Positions 1 through 10,340 are shown, numbered from the stretch's first letter. The stretch: DNA of 64,000 nt from Prosopocoilus inquinatus (GCA_036172665.1 CM069878.1:20470501-20534500); one strand, 5' to 3'. The notes: generated from the sequence alone by a model not told the origin. A program made the numbers and translations.

Positions 1-60
1 TTTGAGGAGGCGGCTGGCTAGTTACTAATATTGCCCGTGGCGACTGCGACCGACTTACAG

Positions 61-261
61 ATGTTTATAACTCTTTCGGCATTCAATTTAAACCCGGAAA
101 ACGCAGAAAATCCAATTCCAATGAGCCGGTCAGAAACCGAACACTCACCGACACATGAAAATTGTTTTTCTCACATAGAATCCACACATACCAGGAAACG
201 ATTCAAACCCACGCCTAATAGTTTGGTCAAGCGTTCAACAATCAACAAAAATAAATGCTGA
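61..261 (+). CDS. Short frame conserved in both repeat arms, unknown product
   Basis: I do not recognise this product. The frame is open from base 22, just after an in-frame TAG, but the first ATG is at 61, giving about 67 residues ending in TGA. It is polar and rich in Asn, Ser, Thr and Lys, with no membrane segment. The same frame occurs on the minus strand of the right arm (8893-9105) with two amino-acid differences in the shared part (Ala to Glu, Cys to Tyr) and a longer C-terminus. It could be an accessory or DNA-binding frame of the Harbinger-like element that fills the arms, or simply a shared open frame in two recent copies. Two substitutions are too few to judge selection. Confidence 0.3.
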   Translation: MFITLSAFNLNPENAENPIPMSRSETEHSPTHENCFSHIESTHTRKRFKPTPNSLVKRSTINKNKC

Positions 262-967
262 GAAGTATATTAACAGAATTTATGAGAAAAATAAAAGATT
301 TGAGAAACAAGCAGCTTTATCAAAAGGAAACAACCAGTTTAGGATACGTCAAGATATTTTCAGCTTGTTTCTAAAGTCTTTTATTTGTCACATCATTTAA
401 TTAATTACCAAAGAGCAAGAACTTTATGAAATTATACTCAACTAAAAACTTACTTCATTCTTTATCTTAATTAAAAGTGAAACTAAAGTATTATGAAAAC
501 TGGAGGGCATATCACAATACTATGGCTAGCTTAAACCATATAGTTCATTGTCATTTATGGTTTCTGCGGCTAGAGATGCTTCTCGCCCTTATCAAAGATT
601 GTGGAGACACCATTTAGGCGTTAGTACAAATTAGGCAAGTTTTACCCTATAAATTTCACGATAGTTTTTAACGGTCAATAAAGTACTTACTTCAGCTACA
701 AAATGCTGTTTTAATTAAGCCAGAACTAATATTTTTTAAAATTCTAAACATCGACGGTATATTTTTACATTTATTTAAGCTTACATTAGTTAATTACATT
801 AATACTAATAATAAACAATATTATAATTCATCGAACGAGAGTTAACTGCTATTATGAATTTAATTTAAATTTATTAAATTTTTTAAAAGAAAAACCGCAA
901 GCGAGTTGTACATAAATTGACTATCGAATACAAACGGACTGGATAATGACAAACCATAACATTAACT

Positions 968-1052
968 TTTTAGAAAATTTTTTTGTGCAAATCGTTTTTG
1001 ATTGCAGTGAGAACCTCGAGCAGCCTATGGACAGCTGTTTCATATGTTCATC
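968..1052 (-). repeat. Fragment of 312-bp satellite monomer
   Basis: On the minus strand this matches the coding-like end of the 312-bp monomer (compare 5831-5925), including the ...GCAATCAAAAACGATTTGCA... segment. It then jumps to the part resembling 5741-5755, so about 100 bp of the monomer is missing. The corresponding place in the right arm (near 8155) lacks this piece, so it was gained on the left or lost on the right after the arms separated. Confidence 0.75.
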
Positions 1053-1410
1053 ATAACATTAACGTCATACTTACTGGAGACACGTCATCTATGCTAATGA
1101 CGTTTCACTTTAATCGGAAATCAACTAATTCGAGTTAAAAATACGTCGGTGCAACAGCGTTTGTTTTAACATGAATTATATTTTAATCACGGATTAACTA
1201 ACACAAATTAATGCATAAATTTCAGTTGTCAGTCATCATATGTCAGTCAACAGCTCACCCAAAAGCGTTTATTAACGTATTGGGATGTACTGGAACATAC
1301 AAATTATGTCTTCTTCTGAAGAAAAAGATTCCTACGGTTGATCTTGAGATTCAGATTATACCAAGACCGAAAATTTCAAAAAAAGGACTAACGCATTATT
1401 GATTTACGCT

Positions 1411-1790
1411 GATGTAGATTTTAATATGCGTTCAAGATTTTCAAAAGAAGTGGTGCAAGAAATGAAAACGAATCCTACAGTGCTTATATTTTTTTCTTAG
1501 GGACCCCCTTAGCACTAAAATATGAGATAATGTTTCATCAAAATATCGACATTATGCTACTTTTACATGACAAATTTTTTTGTGGTGTGATTTCCGTTTT
1601 TAGAAACACTGCATTAGAGCTTACAACAAATAGAAATTTTCCAATATCAGAAATTACTCAGTTACTGATTGCTTTGCGATTTTTTGCTACTGAAACTTTT
1701 CAGCAAGTTTTAGCAGATCATATTAATATCTTCAGGACAGATTAACAGGCACATGCGAAGGTTGTGGACCTTCAGCTCAGTAGGATATTT
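1411..1790 (+). pseudogene. PIF/Harbinger (HARBI1-like) transposase fragment
   Basis: Translation gives DVDFNMRSRFSKEVVQEM at 1413-1466, then, after damage, RNFPISEITQLLIALRFFAT at about 1630-1690. This resembles the N-terminal part of Harbinger nucleases, where an 'RF.LSKE' block precedes 'QLLIALRFYATGSF'. Stops and shifts interrupt the frame and the catalytic DDE region was not found. The right arm (7380-7800, minus strand) holds a parallel copy with extra sequence between the two blocks. Flanking motifs resembling GTCGGTGCAAC near 1148 and 2135 look like subterminal repeats. This is a dead transposase remnant; assignment to the family is by motif only. Confidence 0.65.
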
Positions 1791-2239
1791 CCACAAAGCA
1801 AATTGATGCAAATTCCAGAGAATTTATAAATATGGCCCAGACATCAATGAAAATTAACACAATTATTGATGTATTTCATCAAGTATGACGATTTCCCAGA
1901 GTGATTGGCGCCATCGTCTATACGCATGTGAAGGTAATATCCGTAACATTAACATCTGCGTTCTCTCTTTTCCATTTTCAAAGGCACACAAAATAGAAAC
2001 TGACGCAAGTGACACATCTAAGTACAAACTTGATATAAGCGAACTGGATAAATGACCAATCGTAATGCTAAACGTCACAGTTTCGATATCGAGTAAGTGA
2101 CGTTGCAAATCAACTAATTCAAGTTAAAAATATGTCGGTGCAACAGCGTTTGTTTTAACATTAATTAAATTTTAATCACGGATTAACTAACATGGATTAA
2201 AGCATTTAATTTCAGATGTCGATGCAACTCAGCCTCAGC

Positions 2240-3579
2240 TTTGATATAGGAATGAAAAAGTCTAGTTTTTAATTTTGACTCGCACTGTTGGATTAAAAGG
2301 AAAAGTGAATACTAATTATACTAAAAATATTTAGATATTACTGAATAATGCCTTCTACAGACATTGGCTGCTAAAAACGCATATTTTTGTGATAAATTTA
2401 AAAGATACTTTCTATAACAACGTATTTTTTTTTAATTTCTTTAGCATTCATGGCTCTCAACACTTCACAATCTTTAATTTTTTTTTAATGTGGTCAAGTC
2501 CAAAAATTGTACAAAATATTGTCACTCGTTTTAACCAGTTGAAGTTTGGTACGTTATATCTGAACCACCATCCATAATTTAAAAAAAGGATAAAGTAGGC
2601 TTTATATTTTGGACATTGAAACAGTGACTTGCATTAAGATAAATAATAAGAACTAAGAATTCATGTTCGACACCCTAGACAACACATAGGATTAAGAACG
2701 AATGTGTGTCTTGAAAACACTGGAGGACATTTCAAGGATTTACTTTAATTTATTTATTTCTCAAACTTATGTTCTTCTTTTATAATTTTTATTCAACTTA
2801 TTTATTTTGTTCTTGTAATTGAATATGTTTATACTGCTGTTTATTTGGTTTGTATTAACCACCTAATATCATTTAGTCAAAATTTATTGATTTTTTTCTC
2901 TTCCGACAACTGAATGTTAGTTGCTAATAAAAAAAGTAGTTAGGAATAAATTTACTTTTTAAGAAAAACATGACGAAACGATATCAGTTTTTTTGTCATA
3001 TTTTAACTTTACTTGAAAAAAAGTATTAAGTATTATACTCACTGGAATCACCAGAAAAAATGCTATCGACTAGAATAATAAAAAGTTAAGAAAATGAACC
3101 AAAAATTTCAAATTATTTATTAAATAAAATTTTCATATAAAATCTGAATTATTTAAGCTTCAGATTAATATCAACTACTAAGTGTGATATATCATTACAA
3201 CTAGGAGAAAAAATGCTATCGAATAGAGCAATAAAAAGACATAAGTTGTATTTAAAAAATCGAAACTGATGATGGTCGTGGGAAGACGAAACGTTTGACT
3301 TCGATTCTATTACTCCTATTCGAAGTAGAATCAAAAAGTGCCTATAGAAAGTTAAATCAGAATTTCAAAATTATGTATAATAAAAGAAATACAGAGAGAA
3401 AAGGAAAAACGATTTTTTTTACATTTTTATTAATACCTGAAGAAGAAATAAGGAAAAAGTCATTCTCCCAATGGATACGAATTAGGCATTGATTCGTGCA
3501 ACTTTTCTTCCATTTAACCATACTCGTATCTCTTGCGGTTTAGGAGATCCCTTCAGTGCACACCCAATTTGAAACAGCC
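2240..3579 (+). mobile_element. Mariner-like element remnant (3' part)
   Basis: About 2250-2750 matches 61740-62290 in the same orientation. Near 2655-2756 a broken frame reads RIHVRHPRQHIGLRTNVCL followed by GGHFKDLL, resembling the C-terminus of Tc1/mariner transposases ('...NGGHFENLL'). From 2950 on the DNA matches 31300-31790, and the unit ends near 3579 with a terminal sequence that recurs inverted at 61160 (GTGCACTGAAGGGATCTCC). Together the three copies suggest a 1.5-2 kb element with inverted ends and a decayed single-ORF transposase. Only the 3' half is present here. Confidence 0.6.
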
Positions 3580-4350
3580 GGTCTAACTGACATTCTCAAA
3601 CGTTTTGGCATGTCAGATTGTAAACCGGTATCTACTCCATGGGCAACTGGTACCAAATTGGAGGGAAATATTGATGAACACGAAAATACTGAAAAATTAC
3701 ACTACCTTGAATTAATTGGCGTCTTGAATTATTTAGTTGTGACAACTCGTCCTGATATTAGTTTTGTGGTGAGTTACCTAAGTCAGTTTAATCATTGCTA
3801 CGGCAAGACACATTGGATAGCAGCTCAAAGAGAGTTACGATATCTTAAAGGAACGTTCAATTAGCTATACACCAGATAGTAATCCTTTAATTGGTTTTGT
3901 GCATGCCGACTGAGGAAGTTGGAAGTTGACTGGTTACGTGTTCGTTTTAAATGGAGGACCCATTTCTTGGGAATTGAAGAAACCGAAAACCGTAGCTCTC
4001 ATCCACAGAAGCTGAATATATGCCAATGGCTGAAGCAACTAAAGAATTAATTTATTTGTAGAAGTATTTATTGGAATTGAATCAAGAAAAACTGAAGAAT
4101 GTGGAAATTTATACAGACCGTCAAAGTACTTTGAAGCTCGCAGAAAACCCTTCTTTTCACAATCGTAGTAAGCACATAGATGTGCGACATCATTTTATTC
4201 GTGATGTGATAAAAAGAGGTGACTTGATTGTGAAATATACACCAACTGAAAATATGACGGCCGATATACTTACTAAAGGTTTATCTCGACAGAAGCATGA
4301 AAATTTTTTAATCATGTTCGGAATGAAGAAATGTTTCGGCATCTCTTCGA
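3580..4350 (+). pseudogene. Ty1/Copia pol fragment: end of RT and RNase H
   Basis: The conceptual protein begins GLTDILKRFGMSDCKPVSTP, the typical end of the Copia reverse transcriptase, followed by LIGVLNYLVVTTRPDISF and LRYLKGT. After a stop near 3862, RNase H pieces follow (SSTEAEY-like around 4000, then NRSKHIDVRHHFIRD and TADILTKGL at 4160-4285). At least two stops or frameshifts interrupt it (about 3860 and 3910-4060). The upstream gag, integrase and most of RT are absent, so this is the 3' end of an element. A purine-rich tract and LTR-like sequence follow directly. It sits in the centre of the large inverted repeat. Confidence 0.9.
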
Positions 4351-4487
4351 GGGGGCGTGTTGGAACGTAGTTATTTTATCGAGTCGTTGTCGAAATAATA
4401 ATTAGACAGACAGTTGAATTACGATATTAAAATAACTGTTTAATGACTTGTCAAAAGTTCTGAAAGTATTTTAATAAAACCTGCGCT
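4351..4487 (+). repeat. Copia polypurine tract and partial 3' LTR
   Basis: The tract GAGGGGGCG at 4349-4357 is followed by TGTTGGAACG, the expected polypurine-tract and LTR junction downstream of Copia RNase H. The LTR-like segment carries AATAAAA near 4475 as a possible polyadenylation signal, then breaks off at Penelope-derived sequence around 4487. No 5' LTR was found in the window. Confidence 0.65.
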
Positions 4488-4722
4488 TACGAAGCTGTCC
4501 AGTTTTATCAGAGTGTAACTTAATATCTGGAAAATCATTAATGCGATTAATGTTATTAGGATTCATAATAATATGTAAGCACTCTTTTACTGATCTTTTA
4601 AATTTATTACTTTCATTATTGAATATAGTACAGTTATCGAAGTCAAAACTACGGTTGTGGTTGATTAAATGTACTAAAGTATTATATTTGAAATTGGTTC
4701 TTGTCCGATGAAATTTCGCTAT
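4487..4722 (-). pseudogene. Penelope-like element GIY-YIG C-terminal fragment
   Basis: On the minus strand an uninterrupted stretch translates as FHRTRTNFKYNTLVHL, INHNRSFDFDNCTIF, then NESNKFKRSVKECLHI. It aligns with the end of the endonuclease in the Penelope element at 62731-63957 (LVNNHNFDFDNTDILYSESN, then FKRRFIEMCKI). The two differ in many residues, so they are different subfamilies. Reverse transcriptase and the start of the endonuclease are missing. The fragment abuts a Penelope 3' tail in the opposite orientation (4740-4830). Confidence 0.75.
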
Positions 4723-4739
4723 AGATTTATAGCTTCGAC

Positions 4740-4830
4740 GAAGCTAAACGTTGAGTGTGTTTCCCTTCATATTTCTGTCCGTTTCGAGATTAAAAAAACT
4801 TTGTACTTAACGCATTATAATTGTTGCCTT
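4740..4830 (+). mobile_element. Penelope-like 3' tail, inverted against the preceding fragment
   Basis: This piece matches the reverse complement of 62466-62525 closely: AACGTTGAGTGTGTTTCCC, then a TTCTGTCC-like block and a stretch ending CTTTGTACTTAA. Just upstream, at 4721-4740, lies the hairpin CTATAGATTTATAG that forms helix II of the hammerhead-like motif at 62524-62552. The unit has lost the CUGANGA box in the right place, so it is unlikely to be a working ribozyme. It joins a minus-strand Penelope fragment head to head. Confidence 0.65.
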
Positions 4831-5463
4831 TATTAATGTGGTCACTGTGTTGATATAGTCTAGTTTTTAAATATTCTGAAGTTTAATGTATACACTCTGT
4901 TCAAAAATAACTCGGCACTATTGCTATCTCTTTTATTATTAAAGTTACAAATACGGTTATATTAGCAAACTAGTAGTACTTTTTGCCCTGATTGCTGCAA
5001 CGATGTCTTAAAAAAAACAGTTAAACATCGCGTAAAGTGCGTTTACAAAACAACGGGAAATGAAGACTTTTTTTAATGGAACATGCTATATATTATTTGG
5101 CCAATCGATAGAGAATAAAGTTCTGAATTAAAATTGTGCTTTATCATTTTATCGAAAATTAATAAATAAATAAGATATTTTGATTTTTTTACAAATTCAT
5201 CAGGATGGCTACCTTTCAAGAACAAAACATTTGAAAACCGTATATGTATGTCAAAACATTAATTTTAGTTTATTTGTTTGTAATAAAAGGTGTTTCTGTC
5301 TGAGTTTTGTAAAACTCTTAATAATAATCAATGAAATTAAATAACGATACTCCCGGTCATGTTACGCAAAACATGTATCTTATGATAATTCTTCTTATTA
5401 AAAGAATTTTATAAAACTTAGTGAGAAACATATTTTATCATAAACAAATAAACCAAAATTTTA

Positions 5464-5753
5464 ATGAACATATAAAATAGCGACATCTTACTATCGCTTT
5501 TTGACCTAACATTGCAGTAGGATAGACAAATTGAAGCGGGATTTGCTCCTAATGAGTCCCCCCTGCAAGGCGGCCATGCTTGCTGTCAAAGCATAATGAA
5601 AATTTTTCTAAAATCTTTCATTATGCTTTGACAGCAAGCATGGCCGCCTTGCAGGGGGGACTCATTAGGAGCAAATCCCGCTTCAATTTGTCTATCCTAC
5701 TGCAATGTTAGGTCAATAAGCGATAGTAAGATGTCGCTATTTTATATGTTCAT
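5464..5753. repeat. Near-perfect palindrome of 312-bp monomer sequence
   Basis: Two 138-bp arms (5464-5601 and 5616-5753) are reverse complements with, by eye, one clear mismatch (T versus A near 5503), separated by 14 bp. Each arm is the non-coding-like half of the 312-bp monomer, including CAAGGCGGCCATGCTTGCTG. Near identity implies recent origin or gene conversion. Such a structure could extrude as a cruciform. Confidence 0.95.
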
Positions 5754-5912
5754 CATTCTTACATCGCAATTGCGAATAAATTGGGCAAGTCGTTTTTGGT
5801 CTGCAGTGGGAATGTCGAGCTACGTTTCTGCTGAAGAAGCCCCAAGCAGGGCTGAAACAGCTGTCCAGAGGCTGCTCGAGGTTCTCACTGCAATCAAAAA
5901 CGATTTGCACAA
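5601..5912 (+). repeat. Complete 312-bp satellite-like monomer
   Basis: The string AATTTTTCTA at 5601 recurs (one change) at 5913, exactly 312 bp later, the same spacing as at 46405 and 46717. The monomer is more GC-rich than its surroundings. It holds a frame reading MSSYVSAEEAPSRAETAVQR and then LLEVLTAIKNDLHKIF, closed by a stop in the other half. The full length is 104 codons. Other copies are at 6473-6672, 26697-26972 and 46404-46738, with pieces at 968-1052 and 54645-54690. Confidence 0.85.
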
Positions 5913-6472
5913 AATTTTTCCAAAATTTTAATGTTTTTGACATAGACACACGGTTTGTTCTTGAAATCAAAGCTTGTTAATGAATTTATAAAAAATCAAA
6001 ATATCTTCTTTATTTATTAATTTCCGGTAAAATGATAAAGAACAACAGTGATAGTCTTGGGCAATACAATTATAAGTTTTGTAAACGTCTAAGGCTGAGT
6101 TGATATCTGAAATTAAATGCCTTAATCCATGTTAGTTAATCTGTGATTAAAATTTAATTCATGTTAAAACATCACCGACGCATTTTTAATTCGAATTAGT
6201 TGATTTGCAACGTCACTAATACAGTATCAAAACTGTGACGTTTAGCATTATGATTGGCCATTTACCTAGTCCGTTTGTATTCAGATGTGTCACTTGAGGC
6301 AGTTTCTATTTTGTGTGCGTTTAAAAATTGAGAAGAGAGAACACAGATCTAATATTACGGATATTATTTTCACATGCGTACAATCGCTGGCGCCAATCAC
6401 TCTGGGAAATCGTCGTATTTGATGAAATACCCCATGATATTGTTAATTTCCATTGATGTCTGGGCCATATAA

Positions 6473-6672
6473 CTACTATCGCTATTTTATCTGTTCATCA
6501 TTCTTACATCGCAATTGCGAATAAATTGGGCAAGTCGTTTTTGGTATGCAGTGGGAATGTCGAGCTACGTCTCTGCTGAAGAAGCCCCAAGCAGGGCTGA
6601 AACAGCTGTCCAGAGGCTGCTCGAGGTTTTCACTGCAATCAAGAACGATTTGCACAAAATTTTTCTAAAATC
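6473..6672 (+). repeat. Partial 312-bp monomer
   Basis: This copy runs from CTACTATCGCTATTTTAT through the coding-like half to ACAAAATTTTTCTAAAATC, nearly identical to 5733-5920. The frame SSYVSAEEAPSRAETAVQRL is intact, with one substitution (VFTAI for VLTAI) a little further on. It lies at the left edge of the insertion in the right arm of the inverted repeat. Confidence 0.85.
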
Positions 6673-6806
6673 TAATCATCCCAAAAGATATATGTGCCTA
6701 AATGTAAGTAAATATAAATTAATATGTGAAAATCTAAAATAAACTATATATGTTGATGTCATGACAACGAAAAAAAAAACTTTTTTATTTTTCAATCTAG
6801 AAAGCT

Positions 6807-7290
6807 ATGAATCGCATTTTTTCGATCTAATGCGATCAAGTGTTTCGAAAAAATCACTCCTTTGATGGTATTTTGATTTTTAACATTTTCACAGCATTTG
6901 AAATTTTCATAAGGTCGTAACTCATTTTTTTAATAGAAACTCATATGTTTCTTAGCTTAGTTCAACAGAACTTTTTTTTTCTGATTATGCTGATACCAAA
7001 TACATCATATTTTCTTTGAAAATAATTAAAAATAGAGCAAGTCTTATTGAAATTTTACACTCCCTTTATTTCAAATGCCTTTCAAAGAAAATATGACGTA
7101 TTTGGTATCAGCATACTCAGAAAAAAAGTTCTGTTGAACTAAGCTAAGAAACATATGAGTTTCTATTAAAAAAAAAATGAGTTACGACCTTACGTAAATT
7201 TCAAATGCTGTGAAAATGTTAACAATCAAAATACCATTAAAGGAGTGATTTTTTCGAAACACTTGATCGCATTAGACCGAAAAAATGCGA
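6807..7290. repeat. Foldback element with ~215-bp arms
   Basis: The arms 6807-7022 and 7075-7290 are reverse complements with few mismatches. They share TCGCATTTTTTCG at the tips and AAATATGA...TTTGGTATCAGCAT near the loop. No coding frame is present. The short loop and long arms are typical of a foldback or palindromic MITE. Confidence 0.9.
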
Positions 7291-8892
7291 TCATAGCATA
7301 GTATCCGGACTCGTAATGCTCCGTAGATTTTAAATATGTAAAAATCTCTCCTTATGAAATATCCAGTGCAAATGCAATATAAATTCTGTGAACTTAGCAT
7401 CAATTTTCTTTGTAATACGAGGGAATATCCTGCTGAGCTGAAGGGCTGCAGCCTTCGCGTTGAAAACTTCCAGTAGCAAAGAATCGCAAAATAATCAGTA
7501 ACCGAGTAATTGCTGTTGGAAAATTTCTATTTGTTGTAAGCTCTAATTCAGTATTTCTCAACCTAGGTTCCGCAAAGGGGTGTTTGGGTTCCTCCGCAAA
7601 TAAAAACCTAAGTCATACCACAAAAAAATTTGTCATGTAAAAGTAACATATCGTCGGTTCCTTAGAAGAAAATATAAGCACTGTAGGGTTCCTCGCTCTA
7701 CAAAAATTTGAAAAACACTGCTCTAACTTATTGATTTCAAAAATATCAGCATTTCTTGCACCACTTCTTTTAAAAATCTTTAACGTATCTTAAAATCTAC
7801 ATCACCGTAAATCAATAATAGGTTAGTCCTCTTTTTTGAAATTTTCGGTCTTGGTATAATCTGAATCCGAGGATAAACCGTAGGAATCTTTTTCTTCAGA
7901 AGAAGACATAATTTGTATGTTCCAGTACATCCCAGCACGTTAATAAACGCTTTTGGCTGAGTATCTGACCGAAAGCTGATATTTATACATTAATTTGTGT
8001 TAGTTAATCCGTGATTAAAATATAATTCATGTTAAAACAAACGCTGTTGCACCGACGTATTTTTAACTTGAATTAGTTGATTTCCGATTAAAGTGAAACA
8101 TCATTAGTATAGATGACGTGTCACGAGCAAGTATGACGTTACTGTTATGGTTTGTCATTATCCAGTCCTTTTGTATCCGATAGTCAATTTATGTACAACT
8201 CACTTGCGGCTTTTCTTTTAAAAAGGGAACGTTAAACCAACTTCGTTAATTTCAATTAAATTCATAATAGCAGTTAACTCTTGTTCGATGAATTAGAATA
8301 TTGTTTATTATTAGTATTAATGTAATTAACTAATGTAAGTAAGAGGGTGCTTAAATAAAATGAAAATAAAAAATAAATTAATAAATAATATAAAAATATA
8401 CCGTCAATGTTTAGAATTAAAAAAAATGTCAGTTCTGGCTTAATTAAAACAGCATTTTGTAACTGTAGTAAGTACTTTATTGACCGTTAAAAACTATCGT
8501 GAAATTTGTTGGGTAAAACTTGACTAATACTAACGTAATACTAACACTTAAATGGTGTCTCCACAATTTTTAGTAAGGGTAAGAAGTATCTCTAGCCGCA
8601 GAAACCATAAATGACAATGAACTATATGGTTTAAGCTAGCCATGGTATTGTGATATGCTCTCCAGTTTTCATAATGATTTAATTTCAGTTTTGGTTAAGA
8701 TAAAGCATGAAGTAAGTTTTTAGTTTATAGTATAATTTTATAAAGTTCTTGCTCGTTGGTAATTAATTAAAAGATGTGAAAAATAAAGGACTTTAGAAAC
8801 AAGCTGAAAATATCTTGACGTTTTCTAAACTGGTTGTTTGCTTTTGATAAAGCTGCTTGTTTCTAAAGTCTTTTATTTTCACATAAATTCTG

Positions 8893-9105
8893 TTAATATA
8901 CTTCTCCACATTTATTTTTGTTGATTGTTGAACGCTTGACTAAACTATTAGGCGTGGGTTTGAATCGTTTCCTGGTATGTGTGGATTCTATGTGAGAAAA
9001 ATAATTTTCATGTGTCGGTGAGTGTTCGGTTTCTGACCGGCTCATTGGAATTGGATTTTCTGCGTTTTCCGGGTTTAAATTGAATTCCGAAAGAGTTATA
9101 AACAT
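8893..9105 (-). CDS. Right-arm copy of the short conserved frame
   Basis: This is the minus-strand counterpart of 61-261, starting at the equivalent ATG. It matches except for two residues and reads four residues further because TGA in the left copy is GGA here. The open frame continues upstream of the ATG without another ATG. Function is unknown; its position at the outer end of both arms suggests that it belongs to the transposon whose copies form the arms. Confidence 0.3.
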   Translation of the reverse strand: MFITLSEFNLNPENAENPIPMSRSETEHSPTHENYFSHIESTHTRKRFKPTPNSLVKRSTINKNKCGEVY

Positions 9106-9165
9106 CTGTAAGTCGGTCGCAGTCGCCACGGGCAATATAAGTAACTAGCCAGCCGCCTCCTCAAA

Positions 9166-9580
9166 GGAATGGCTTTCTCGAATTACTGGATCTCGTTAGA
9201 ACGAAAATACAATTTATAACTTTGAAGAAAAAATAATTTCGTTGTCATTTTTTCTTGTTTTTAACTCCCCTATCACCTGTTAAACTTTGTCCAGGCTTTT
9301 TTTTATTAACACCCTGTATATTTTATGGATTTAAGTTATTTTTTAATTTTTAAAGAGAAATTTGTAGTTTTCAAATTATGTTAGTTCAACTACTAATTTC
9401 TTCGTGTTAAACAAACCACCGCTACTTGTTCCAACATAATAATAATTTATAGTTCATTTCTAATACATTTTCGATTATAATCGTTCAGAAGAATGCATGA
9501 TTTACGCTCCTGTACGCTTCAGAAATTTATAATATATCCTTTTAATTCGTGTTAAACACTATAATCAAACAATAATGCCG
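9166..9580. other. No gene recognised
   Basis: AT-rich DNA between the inverted repeat and the Harbinger-like repeat. ACACCCTGTATA at 9310 resembles the end of the common TIR elements elsewhere in the window, so a decayed MITE end may lie here. Nothing else is supported. Confidence 0.5.
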
Positions 9581-9742
9581 AATTAACTAATTCAGATTTA
9601 CTAATTAAGATTAGGACAAACTACGATCGGTGCAACTCAAAAGTCTCTAATTCAGGTTAGTTAATCTGTGTTAACGTTAATTGAGGCTGAAATTGCAGGT
9701 CGTTACTTGCCGAATCAAATAACTCAAGTTTGTTAATCATAG

Positions 9743-10325
9743 TGTCACGGGGTTAGCCTCAGTGGAACGGGCAGCGTCCTGATGAGGGTGGCGGCGGCAA
9801 GGCGTCGGTGAGGATGTCTCCGTGGAACGGGCAGCGTCCTGATGAGGGTGGCGGCAACAAGGCGTCAGTGATGATGATCCTTCTTGGAAACGGCAGCGTC
9901 CTGATGCGGGTGGCGGTTGCACGGCGTCGGTGAGGAAGGTCCTCCTGGGGAAGTTGGCACTAGGCCTACTTGAGTCGACGGCGGGTTCGACTGCGAGGGC
10001 GGCTGCCCTTCTTACAGTAGGCACTAAGCCTACCGGAGTCGGGTTCGACTGCCTTCCCATTTTCTTCCGTACGTTATATAGGCGAAAATCTGTCTATTCG
10101 ACTGTTATGACATGTTTCTGTGTTCTCCTTTCGTCACCTGTTGTATTAATTTGTCCCACATATAGCGCATGTTTTGTTATGAAACGTGAACCGCTTGTAG
10201 CTTAGATTTCGCAAGATTGATGTCTTAATTGTTCTACTTTATTCCTCGCGGAAATATTTCGTCGCGACTCCTTTACATTTTATAATTATTAATTTTAGGC
10301 TAAAAATTAAATCCTTATCGTGACA
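9743..10325 (-). repeat. 3' LTR (583 bp) of the LTR element
   Basis: From TGTCACGG to CGTGACA. Beyond the minisatellite it matches the other LTR almost exactly over 9920-10325. It is about 300 bp shorter because it lacks the region equivalent to 12500-12760 and has fewer 60-bp units. Differences from the partner (for example GTGTTCTCC versus GTGATCTCC) show some age. Confidence 0.9.
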
Positions 10326-10340
10326 TTTCCCTCCCCTTTA
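10326..10340 (-). other. Polypurine tract
   Basis: On the minus strand AAAGGGGAGGGAAA sits directly before the TGTCACG start of the 3' LTR, the expected place for plus-strand DNA priming. It supports the minus-strand orientation. Confidence 0.75.

Larger units (their letters stand above)
1..2235 (+). repeat. Left arm of a 9.2-kb inverted repeat
   Basis: The first bases of the window reappear as reverse complement ending at 9165, and the match continues to about 2235 against 6093. The left arm is uninterrupted, while the right arm carries extra DNA at 6471-7378. Two layers make up the arm: an outer part (1-1828, partner 7379-9165) and an inner part (1831-2235, partner 6093-6470). The arm contains a short conserved reading frame, a piece of the 312-bp monomer and a Harbinger transposase remnant. 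Because identity starts at base 1, the repeat may extend left of the window. Confidence 0.9.
5136..6050. repeat. Inverted pairs around the satellite palindrome
   Basis: 5136-5260 is an imperfect inverted copy of 5930-6050 (shared blocks around ATAAATAAATAAGATATTTTG and AAGAACAAA). Inside it, 5267-5330 pairs with 5390-5456 as an AT-rich hairpin. The satellite palindrome lies between. No coding frame of interest is present, and 4890-5130 holds nothing else that I recognise. Confidence 0.6.
6093..9165 (-). repeat. Right arm of the 9.2-kb inverted repeat, with 0.9-kb insertion
   Basis: 6093-6470 and 7379-9165 are together the reverse complement of 2235 back to 1. The intervening 6471-7378 has no counterpart on the left and comprises part of a 312-bp monomer, an unrecognised AT-rich spacer and a foldback element. 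The minus strand carries Harbinger transposase remnants parallel to 1411-1790. Around 7560-7740 it has about 150 bp absent from the left copy, so the right arm preserves a longer version of the element. Confidence 0.9.
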
